A stretch of 50,615 nucleotides of DNA from Phycisphaerales bacterium (GTDB lineage Bacteria; Planctomycetota; Phycisphaerae; Phycisphaerales; UBA1924). Both the position numbers and the translations under genes were made by a program. This document shows, piece after piece, positions 19,855-26,640 of the stretch. The first letter of the stretch is position 1. Each line of letters starts with the position of its first letter. The stretch is taken from NCBI GenBank assembly GCA_029260315.1, contig JAJDDM010000116.1, positions 1 through 50,615 of the forward strand, in the 5' to 3' direction. The notes beneath the pieces are model-generated. The model saw nothing but the letters and a program-made list of their open reading frames with translations. It did no database searches and was not told the DNA's origin.

Positions 19855-20145
19855 CTATCCGCCAATCATCACGGTCGGGAGCCCGGCGACGATCACGCCG
19901 CCGTGGGCGGTCATGTCACCCAAGCGGGCGGCGGGCTTGCCGCAGATCAGCACCGTCGCCGATCCCTTGACGATCACGTCGGGCGGCCCGACACAGACGC
20001 ACTGGCTGGTGGCGGTGGCGGCCGGGAGCCCACCGATGAGGACGGTGGGCCCGCCGGGGCTGACGATGGGCCCGCCGACGTGGGGAACCAGGCCCGTGAC
20101 CATCGGGCATGTGTGCATGTCGGTGATGCGTGCGGCGGGGGGCAT
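19855..20145 (-). CDS. PAAR domain tip protein of the type VI secretion system
   Basis: A 96-residue PAAR protein that forms the sharp cone on the VgrG spike. It starts MPPAARITDMHTCPM, the typical P-A-A-R-x-x-D-x-H-x-C opening that binds zinc, then has repeated Gly-Pro turns (GGPIVSPGGPTVLIGG, CVGPPDVIVKGSATVLICG) and closes with RLGDMTAHGGVIVAGLPTV with a second histidine. It is a stand-alone PAAR without effector extension. It lies 11 bases after the lipase and is the last gene of the T6SS operon. The 97 bases between it and the RND adaptor hold no gene. Confidence 0.93.
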   Translation of the reverse strand: MPPAARITDMHTCPMVTGLVPHVGGPIVSPGGPTVLIGGLPAATATSQCVCVGPPDVIVKGSATVLICGKPAARLGDMTAHGGVIVAGLPTVMIGG

Positions 20146-20156
20146 GGATTGGCCTC

Positions 20157-21659
20157 TCAGTGGCTCATTGTGGCGAGAAGATAGCGGATCCAGTTTACGG
20201 AGCGTTGCTGGACGTTTGTGTCCTCGAATGCGGGCTCATGGCTGACACCGGAGCATCGGAACTGGCGCATGGTGACCCAGTTTGTGGGATTGACGCCGAT
20301 GTCGTGGGTTTCGCTCTGGGTGAAGAGCGCTGAGCCGCTGAGGGCGGGGACAGTCGAGTCGCCGTGGCCCTGCATGTCGCGTCTGATCGGTCGCCCTCGA
20401 TCAGCGCCTTCGGTGTCTGGCTTGAAGCCTCTCCAGTTGATGTCGCGTTGGGAGATGTAGATGCGCTCGCCGTTGCGCTCGCCGTAGGGAATGGGTGCCG
20501 AGCGAGGGACGGCTTGGTACTGGATTCGGCGCGGGGGAAAGTCGTAATGAACGGTGGAATCGGTGGCGAGGGCGGTGGAGTAGATGGCCCATGTCCTGGC
20601 GTGCTTCCAGTCGCCGAGCCACTGTTGGAAGCGTCTGAGCTCGCGGACTCGGCGTGAGAGGTCGTTTCGGACGGCCTGAGAGACGTCGGATCTCATGATT
20701 CCCGGGGGCTCGTCGGACTCGGGCCGCATGTATGTGTTGTAGACGCTCTCGTTGACGTTGTGGAGTTCCTGGTGGCCGTCCTCAAAGTTGCGCCAAGTAA
20801 TCCAGTGGTCGGTGTTGAACTGCGAGCGGTTCTTGTAGATGTCGCTGGGCAGGAGTTGGAGGGGGCCGGGCATGCCGCTGACGACGGCGGTGAACGATGG
20901 CCCGGTGGTTCCGAGGATCATGGCGAAGACGGTACCCTCGCCGACGCCGCCGACGAACGACGATACCGTTCCGGTGATGAACCTGCGGTAGAGGACGGGC
21001 GCGCCGATAGTGGGCTGGACGACGTGGAGCGCGCCGATCGTGGCGTTCTGGAGCGGCCCGCTGGCCTTGAGGGCGGCGCGGGCGACAAGCCCACCCATGC
21101 TGTGAGTGATGATGATGCACTTGTCGACGTTCTCGCGTCCGAGGATTCCCTGGGAGCCGAAGCGCGAGGGCTGCTTGGAGCCGACGGCGCTTCCGATGAT
21201 GTCGGCGGCGAGTTGCTCGCCCGTGTCTCTGATGTCCTGGCGCCAGTCGTAGCCGTAGACATAGACGGGGCAGTCGTTGGAGCCGAAGCTGGTGTTTCTG
21301 AGGAAGAGAAGGTACGGGCCGTAGGATCGCCAGGCGACGGTGCCCCAGCCGCGAGCGATGGCCTCGGTGGCCTCAGAGTCGGAGAACCCGTGGTCCTCAA
21401 GGTCCTCCTCCGGCTCGGCGATGAGGTTTGCCTCGGCGTTATGATGAAGAACCTGGCGCATGACCCAGGCGGGAGTAAGGGCCCAGCGGAGCATGGCGGC
21501 GTCGCGATCTGGATCCCAGTTCCTATCCGGGCCGTACCAGGGCATGGGAAAGTGCAGGCGCGAGCCCATGACCCCCGGAACGAAGACGATGGGGATCTTG
21601 CGGCGCGCGATGGTATTGGCATCGACACGCGCGATGGCGTGCCCGCGTGGAGGGGTCAT
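20157..21659 (-). CDS. LCAT-like lipase, probable T6SS lipid-targeting effector
   Basis: A 500-residue alpha/beta hydrolase. The oxyanion strand motif VFVPGVMGSRL (residues 25-35), GYDWRQDI (137-144), nucleophile elbow ITHSMGG with Ser187, GDSTVP with Asp434 and GVSHEP with His474 together form the lecithin:cholesterol acyltransferase/phospholipase catalytic set. The start at 21659 has AAGGAG 6 bases upstream and overlaps the stop of the DUF1795 gene (ATGA). There is no signal peptide, which fits export through the T6SS and not Sec. A Gly-rich hydrophobic segment (about 230-262, including GTVFAMILGTTGPSFTAVV) might insert in membranes. Placement between a DUF1795 protein and a PAAR protein suggests a Tle-type anti-bacterial lipase. 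The effector role is inferred. I see no obvious immunity gene next to it. Confidence 0.8.
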   Translation of the reverse strand: MTPPRGHAIARVDANTIARRKIPIVFVPGVMGSRLHFPMPWYGPDRNWDPDRDAAMLRWALTPAWVMRQVLHHNAEANLIAEPEEDLEDHGFSDSEATEAIARGWGTVAWRSYGPYLLFLRNTSFGSNDCPVYVYGYDWRQDIRDTGEQLAADIIGSAVGSKQPSRFGSQGILGRENVDKCIIITHSMGGLVARAALKASGPLQNATIGALHVVQPTIGAPVLYRRFITGTVSSFVGGVGEGTVFAMILGTTGPSFTAVVSGMPGPLQLLPSDIYKNRSQFNTDHWITWRNFEDGHQELHNVNESVYNTYMRPESDEPPGIMRSDVSQAVRNDLSRRVRELRRFQQWLGDWKHARTWAIYSTALATDSTVHYDFPPRRIQYQAVPRSAPIPYGERNGERIYISQRDINWRGFKPDTEGADRGRPIRRDMQGHGDSTVPALSGSALFTQSETHDIGVNPTNWVTMRQFRCSGVSHEPAFEDTNVQQRSVNWIRYLLATMSH

Positions 21660-22504
21660 GAACCGCTCCTTCGACGGAACGAACGCATCGCCGATCGGGC
21701 GTCCTCCACGATCCGCACGCGATCGGACCAATCGCACACGACCCGGACACGCCACGACAGAGACGGTTCAGCGTCGATGATCGCCTGGGCGACGATCGAA
21801 GGACCCTCGCGCGGCGCGGCGCCCCCGGCGGGATCGATCGCGGCGAGCGTGACCCTGGCATCGGCGGCATCGAACTGCTCGACGCTGGATGACAGCGCGC
21901 CGACCTCCTGTCTCGCCAGCACGAGCGTCGCGGGATCACGCAGCGCGTGCAGCGCGAGCGTCGCCTCGGACGATGGATCTGCGAACTGATACGCCGGCTC
22001 GCGCGTGAGCGCCCGTGGCGCCAACGCCCGGTAGTCGCCGGCAACGACAACGCGCCAATCTCGCGTCGCGTCGGCGCTCTCGGTGGCGTCGGCGACGCGC
22101 AGCGAACCGAGAATCGTTGACCAGCGGCGGGGCGGCGCGGAAACCCTCGGGCCGGCAATATACCGCACATGCAGGAGCGAGGTGGCGTCGCGTTCGGCGC
22201 TGGCGAGTGCGGTGAAGGTGCGGTCTCTCCCGGCTCCGCACCAGGCGCTGAAAACATGCGCAGTTATCGGGCCGAGCTCCACGCGATCGCGCGACTCGTC
22301 CTCGACGTGCTCGGCGACCATGGTCACTCGATCTGCCTGCTCAGCCAGAGCGTCGCGGGGCGCGATGGGCGGGTCGTTGGGGATCTGCTGGATGACCAAC
22401 TCCTCCTCCCCGTCGCGACGCGCGAAGGCGTGCTCGGTCGCGTCGAGGTAGGCCTCGGGGAGCGTGAGCGAGAAGTGCTCGGTCGTGCGGATTGCTGTTG
22501 GCAA
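21656..22504 (-). CDS. DUF1795/DcrB-type T6SS adaptor protein, double length
   Basis: 282 residues starting at a TTG (22504) with GGAG 8 bases upstream; no ATG fits the conserved N-terminus. Residues 1-145 match DUF1795: FSLTLPEAYLDATEHAF, EELVIQQIPNDPPI, a strand block and the closing WSTILGSLRV. Known DUF1795 proteins of T6SS loci (EagR/EagT) hold the N-terminal membrane segments of effectors until loading. Usual length is about 145-165, so this protein has about 130 additional residues (DWRVVVAGDYRALAPRAL... to SAMRSFRRR), whose strand pattern and ending could be a diverged second copy. Its stop overlaps the lipase start (ATGA), pointing to the lipase as client. The duplication idea is only inference. 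Confidence 0.72.
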   Translation of the reverse strand: MPTAIRTTEHFSLTLPEAYLDATEHAFARRDGEEELVIQQIPNDPPIAPRDALAEQADRVTMVAEHVEDESRDRVELGPITAHVFSAWCGAGRDRTFTALASAERDATSLLHVRYIAGPRVSAPPRRWSTILGSLRVADATESADATRDWRVVVAGDYRALAPRALTREPAYQFADPSSEATLALHALRDPATLVLARQEVGALSSSVEQFDAADARVTLAAIDPAGGAAPREGPSIVAQAIIDAEPSLSWRVRVVCDWSDRVRIVEDARSAMRSFRRRSGS

Positions 22505-22518
22505 GGTCGGCGCTCCGG

Positions 22519-23157
22519 TCAGCTCCGATGGAGCTCCTTGATTCGTTCGGTCGTCTGGTCGTCGAGTTCCTCGGTCTCGCCCAGCCCCTGGGCCTTCTGG
22601 AATCCGGCGATCGCGGCGCGTGCGTCCTGCTCGTCAGGCCCGTTGGGGTCGCCCGCAAAGTACCCGAGGTTGGCCAGACGCTTGAGGGCGCCGGCTCTCT
22701 CATCGTGCGGGTCGAGGCACCCGAGGTCGAGCGCGTAGCTCTCCTCAGGCTCATCCTTGGGATAGAGGATGATCTCCCCGGCACGCGCGTCGGGCGGGAT
22801 AGGTACGCGGACCCATCCGCCGGCGTCGGTCGAGCCGTCGCTCGTGATGCCGTCGATCGTCAGCTTGTACGGCGTGTCGGCGCGAGCCTTGTTGTTGACG
22901 ACGAACCGGACGACGAGCTCGGCCGGCACGCCCTTGCGCCGAAAGCGGTGTCGCTTATCTATCGCGCCGTTCTCAAGCTTTTCGCGCTTCTCGGGGATCA
23001 CGAGTTCGTCGCCCGGGAGCAAGGCGTGCATGCTCTTGCGCCTCTCCCGGAGCGCCGCGTTGTCGGCGTGCTCCCAGAGGGTATCGGGAAAGAAGCCGGC
23101 CTCCTTCGCGAGACTCGCGAGGCAGTCACCCTGGCGAATGCTAATGCGCGTGCTCAT
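22519..23157 (-). CDS. LysM-like and peptidoglycan-binding domain protein of the T6SS locus
   Basis: 212 residues. The N-terminus has a LysM-like fold (ISIRQGDCLASLAKEAGF, then LLPGDELVIPEK). The middle (about 75-150) is a beta-rich segment with ELVVRFVVNNKARADTPYKL. The C-terminus is a PG_binding_1-type domain: LKRLANLGYFAGDPNGPDEQ, AAIAGFQKAQGL and ELDDQTTERIKELH. No signal peptide and no hydrolase motif, so it probably binds peptidoglycan and does not cut it. Proteins of this build sit beside vgrG in many T6SS loci. It starts 12 bases after the small upstream gene and ends 14 bases before the DUF1795 gene. Confidence 0.8.
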   Translation of the reverse strand: MSTRISIRQGDCLASLAKEAGFFPDTLWEHADNAALRERRKSMHALLPGDELVIPEKREKLENGAIDKRHRFRRKGVPAELVVRFVVNNKARADTPYKLTIDGITSDGSTDAGGWVRVPIPPDARAGEIILYPKDEPEESYALDLGCLDPHDERAGALKRLANLGYFAGDPNGPDEQDARAAIAGFQKAQGLGETEELDDQTTERIKELHRS

Positions 23158-23169
23158 GGCGTAGCTCGG

Positions 23170-23553
23170 TCAGGCCGACTCCCAGGCTTCGCTGTCCAGA
23201 TCCGGGAACGTGATCTTGCAGTCGCCGGCGTCGCGGATGCCCTCGACGCGGGCCAAGCCCTTGTCGTCGAGCGTGCCGCTGGCGACCGAGCCGTCAGGAA
23301 GCGTGATCTTGTAGTACTCGCCCGGGATAGGCTCGTCGTCCTCGCCGACGAGCTCGATCTCGATCCAGTGCAGATCCTCTTGCTCCTCCTTGTGGGGCTT
23401 GACCTTCTCCGAGCCGTACTTGCCCTCCTTGCGCTGCATCTGCTGGCTCTTGAGCTCGGCGACCTCCCCCGGATCGGCGTCGTCGGCCTCGAGGGCGACG
23501 GTCGGCTTGGCCGGGGCGATTGCCTTGCCCGCCTTGCCGCTCTTTGGATTCAT
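23170..23553 (-). CDS. Small carboxypeptidase-regulatory-like protein next to vgrG
   Basis: 127 residues. The first 55 are low-complexity, Lys/Ala/Glu-rich and probably disordered (MNPKSGKAGKAIAPAKP). The C-terminal 70 form a beta-sandwich-like unit: HWIEIELVGEDDEPIPGEYY, ITLPDGSVASGTLDDKGLAR, VEGIRDAGDCKITFPDLD. This motif often appears fused to, or beside, VgrG and PAAR proteins and may be a spike-attached module. GGGAGG lies 8 bases before the ATG, and the gene starts 16 bases after the vgrG stop. No catalytic residues are evident. Confidence 0.78.
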   Translation of the reverse strand: MNPKSGKAGKAIAPAKPTVALEADDADPGEVAELKSQQMQRKEGKYGSEKVKPHKEEQEDLHWIEIELVGEDDEPIPGEYYKITLPDGSVASGTLDDKGLARVEGIRDAGDCKITFPDLDSEAWESA

Positions 23554-23569
23554 GGAATCACCTCCCCGC

Positions 23570-25705
23570 TCAGTTGATCTTGACCAGGCTGCCCTGAACG
23601 GTGACGATCGCCGAGCTCTTGAGGGTCGCCGGGGCGGTGCCCTCGACGGTCATGGGCCCGGTCGACTTGAAGGTGCCCTTGGCGGTCGCCTCGAAGCTCG
23701 TGTTGCCGGTGGACTTGCCCTCGATGTTGCCCTTGGCCTCGAAGGCGATGTTGCCGGTGGTGCCGATCTTGATCCCGCCCTTCTCGATGGCGATGTACGA
23801 CTGGCCGACCTTGATGGTGACATTCGTCATCCCCTCGATGCAGATGTTGTCGGCCTTGATGTAGAGGTCGTCGGTGACCTCGGTGGACTGGTTCTTCTTG
23901 TAGACCTCGATGACGTCGCCGCCGACGGTCTCGGAGTGCATGCCGGTGACGCTGATCACCTCCTTGCCGCCGACCTTCTTGTTCCGGTCCTTGGCGATCT
24001 CCTCGTGGTGGTGGCGATCGACCTTCTCGTGGCGGTCGTTCTCGACGTGCTCGTGCTTGTCGTTCTTGACGATCAGGTGGCGGTCGTTGCCGATCCACTC
24101 AAAACGGTCGTTGAGCACGCGCTGGTCATAGTTCTTCTGGGCGTGCAGGAAGACCTGCTCCTCGTCCTTCTTGTCGTCGAAGCGGACCTCATTGAACCCC
24201 CCCCCGCCCTTGGAGGAGTTGGACTTCATCGTGCTGATCGTCGGGAACTTGCCCTGGTCGTACGGCGGCTTGTTCAGCTCGTTGTACACCCTGCCCGTCA
24301 CGATCGGACGATCCGGGTCGCCCTCGAGGAAGCTGACGATGACCTCCTGGCCCACCCTCGGCGTGTACTGATGGCCCCAGCCCTTGCCGGCGATCGCATG
24401 GGAGACGCGGATCCAGATCGAGGAGTTCTCGTCGAACACGCCGTCGCGGTCCCAGTGGAACTGCACGCGGACGCGGGCGAGCTCGTCGGAGTGGACCTCG
24501 TCGCCGGACTTGCCGACGACCACCGCCGTCTGCGGGCCCTCGACAATCGGGCGCGGCGTGATGCGATCCAGGCGAAACTGCGTGTCCGCGGGGATCGCGA
24601 CGAACCGGCAGCTGAAATCGCCCTGCCGGCCCGAGTCCGTCATCGACTCGGCGTCGGCATTGGTGATGTCGTACTCGGCCTCGATCACCAGGTACTTGCC
24701 CGTCGGATCCTTGGCGAACTGCTCGGCGGTCTCGGGGGGGCATTTGGTGCTGAACTGGTTTCCAACCGCAAGGCCGCGATGGTTGGTGTGGCCCCGGACG
24801 ATCTCGTACAGCGCCTGGCGCCCGTCGATGCGGACCTGGGCGACCTGCTTGCCCTCGCCCTCGGTCGTGAACCCGCCGGGGTACTCGTAGATATCGTGCA
24901 GGTCGTTGGCGTGCGCGCCGGCCCCCTCCTTCTCGCGATGGACCATGAGCGTGTCGTTGGGCTTCATGTAGTTGTAGTCGCTGACGGCGAACCTGCCGCT
25001 GCGCACGGACTTGCTGATGAGCCAGTCACGGATGTAGCCGAGGTTATCCGACCCGTACCCCTCGCGCCGGATCTCGATGTCGGTCGCACCTTCGAATATC
25101 TCGTGCTCACCGGGATCATCGACCAATACCAGCTTGTGCAGGCCGTTCTCGTGCTTGTAGAACGAATAGAAGCCCTCGCGTTCCATCAGGCGCTTGAAGT
25201 AATCGTGGTAACTCTCGTTGTACTGGATCGAGAAGTCCCACTCGCGATAGGTGCCGCGCAGCTTGTCCTCGACCTCGCCCAGCCCCCGCTCCTGGATGAG
25301 CGTCTTGACGAGGTCGGGCATCTTCATCTTCTTGGTCTCGCGCGGCGCGTGCACCCGGCAGTCGACCGCGAGCGTCGCGAACCAGAGCCACGGCACGAGC
25401 GTGATGCGGTAGACCATCCGCCGGCCCTCCCAGCCGGTCTGCTCGACGTGGCTGACAAAGCCGTTGAAGTACCGCGGATCGTGCTCGCCCTCGATGTCCT
25501 CGCGATCGAGACTGACGGTGACGTTCTCTCCGAGCAGCTTCTCGAACTCGACGCCAAGCTCCTCGGTGTGCAGATCGACGACGTACTCGAACAGCCTGCC
25601 GAGCCGCTCGCGCCCGCGGAATCGTCGCACGAAGACCTGGTCGTAGTCCACGTCCTTGAGCGGCGTCTTGATGTTGAGATGGCGGTGGGCCTGCATGGCG
25701 CTCAT
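23570..25705 (-). CDS. vgrG: Type VI secretion spike protein VgrG (TssI)
   Basis: 711 residues; the trimeric puncturing spike on top of the Hcp tube. The gp27-like part covers about 1-400 (YRITLVPWLWFATLAVDCRV, YNESYHDYFKRLMEREGFYS). The gp5 OB fold follows (ARVRVQFHWDRDG, SIWIRVSHAIAGKGWGHQYT, PRVGQEVIVSFLEGDPDRPI). The C-terminal needle has repeats of the NDRHxxVxxD type and then a beta-strand series (SYIAIEKGGIKIGTTGNIAF) ending at VQGSLVKIN. There is no effector extension. The start at 25705 overlaps the stop of the preceding gene (ATGA); the frame is open further upstream. Cargo probably attaches non-covalently through the downstream adaptor and PAAR proteins. Confidence 0.95.
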   Translation of the reverse strand: MSAMQAHRHLNIKTPLKDVDYDQVFVRRFRGRERLGRLFEYVVDLHTEELGVEFEKLLGENVTVSLDREDIEGEHDPRYFNGFVSHVEQTGWEGRRMVYRITLVPWLWFATLAVDCRVHAPRETKKMKMPDLVKTLIQERGLGEVEDKLRGTYREWDFSIQYNESYHDYFKRLMEREGFYSFYKHENGLHKLVLVDDPGEHEIFEGATDIEIRREGYGSDNLGYIRDWLISKSVRSGRFAVSDYNYMKPNDTLMVHREKEGAGAHANDLHDIYEYPGGFTTEGEGKQVAQVRIDGRQALYEIVRGHTNHRGLAVGNQFSTKCPPETAEQFAKDPTGKYLVIEAEYDITNADAESMTDSGRQGDFSCRFVAIPADTQFRLDRITPRPIVEGPQTAVVVGKSGDEVHSDELARVRVQFHWDRDGVFDENSSIWIRVSHAIAGKGWGHQYTPRVGQEVIVSFLEGDPDRPIVTGRVYNELNKPPYDQGKFPTISTMKSNSSKGGGGFNEVRFDDKKDEEQVFLHAQKNYDQRVLNDRFEWIGNDRHLIVKNDKHEHVENDRHEKVDRHHHEEIAKDRNKKVGGKEVISVTGMHSETVGGDVIEVYKKNQSTEVTDDLYIKADNICIEGMTNVTIKVGQSYIAIEKGGIKIGTTGNIAFEAKGNIEGKSTGNTSFEATAKGTFKSTGPMTVEGTAPATLKSSAIVTVQGSLVKIN
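24197..24205 (-). repeat. Run of nine G in the vgrG coding strand
   Basis: A homopolymer of nine C on the plus strand (nine G in vgrG) encodes part of the glycine run in SSKGGGGFNEV, between the gp5 fold and the needle. Such tracts can slip. Here the frame is intact. Confidence 0.6.
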
Positions 25706-26640
25706 GGTGCGATCATCCCCATTCCCGAGCCCAGCGCGATCGAGCGCAGCTCTCCCAGGGTCGAGCCCCGCGAACTCGCGCCGGCGAGCTGGGTGCGCAG
25801 CGTGCGGAGCCGCCAGACAATCTCCCGCAACGACCGGAGATCCTCCCACGACGACAGCAAGACCTCCAGGGCCCCGCCCGGCGCGTCCTCATCGAACAGC
25901 GCGGGCGTGTAGGCCGTCGCGCCGATCGCGTCTTGCGATGCGCTCGCGTCGCTCAACTCGACACGACGCCCAAGACGCGCACCCAACGCATCGGCGACGC
26001 TCTCAGCCGACGTGCTGACGGTCACCACGCCGGGATCCCAGGTCGGATCTTCCTGTTCGATATGGATCGGCACGGCGATCACGTCGCGCAGCGCGATCCC
26101 CGCGTGCACGAGCCGCCCGCGGTCCTTGAGCGCGCCGAAGGTCTCGGACTTGGGCTTCAGATCGACCGAGTAGGGCGTCAAGCCCCGCTTGTGGCGCTCA
26201 TTCAGTTCTTCGCTCGAGCGAGCGCCGTGCGAGGCGAGCAGGCGCTCCCAGGCCGAGTCCGCCTCGCCGGCGCGGGAGTCGCTGAACGCCTCGGGCGCGA
26301 CGCCGCGATCGACGACGAAGTGCTGAATCTGGCGCGCCCCGGCATCACGGTCGGCGGCGAGGGCCACCAAGGTCGTCCGCGCGGGCGTCGTGCCCGCCCG
26401 ATCCTGGATCTCGCGGAGCCGATCGTCGGGACGCGCCAAGACGAGGATCGAGCCGAAGGACTGGGCCGTCTCCTGGACGGCCTGCCGCTCGCCCGGGCTC
26501 AGGCCCTGGGCGTCGCGACCCGCGATATCCGCCGAAATCACCACGTCTGCCTCCCCGCGGCTGACCGCCCGTGCAAGCCCGTACAAGATAGACCCCTGGT
26601 CACCCCCCATGCGCGTCGCCGACCCAGGCCAACGACTCAC
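25702..26640 (-). CDS. Unrecognised T6SS-operon protein between tssH and vgrG
   Basis: 312 residues with no family that I recognise. It starts at a GTG (26640) overlapping the tssH stop (GTGA) and ends overlapping the vgrG start (ATGA), so it is translationally coupled on both sides. An internal ATG at 26610 (MGGDQGSILYGLARAVSRGE) is the alternative start. It is soluble, without signal peptide. The N-terminal 100 residues read like an alternating alpha/beta fold (DVVISADIAGRDAQG, SFGSILVLARPDDRLRE, TTLVALAADRDAG). The centre has VIAVPIHIEQEDPTWDPGVV, and the end is a helical stretch rich in Leu and Arg (LRSLREIVWRLRTLRTQL). Position suggests a role in spike assembly, effector loading or ClpV function, but no motif shows this. 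Confidence 0.75.
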   Translation of the reverse strand: MSRWPGSATRMGGDQGSILYGLARAVSRGEADVVISADIAGRDAQGLSPGERQAVQETAQSFGSILVLARPDDRLREIQDRAGTTPARTTLVALAADRDAGARQIQHFVVDRGVAPEAFSDSRAGEADSAWERLLASHGARSSEELNERHKRGLTPYSVDLKPKSETFGALKDRGRLVHAGIALRDVIAVPIHIEQEDPTWDPGVVTVSTSAESVADALGARLGRRVELSDASASQDAIGATAYTPALFDEDAPGGALEVLLSSWEDLRSLREIVWRLRTLRTQLAGASSRGSTLGELRSIALGSGMGMIAP

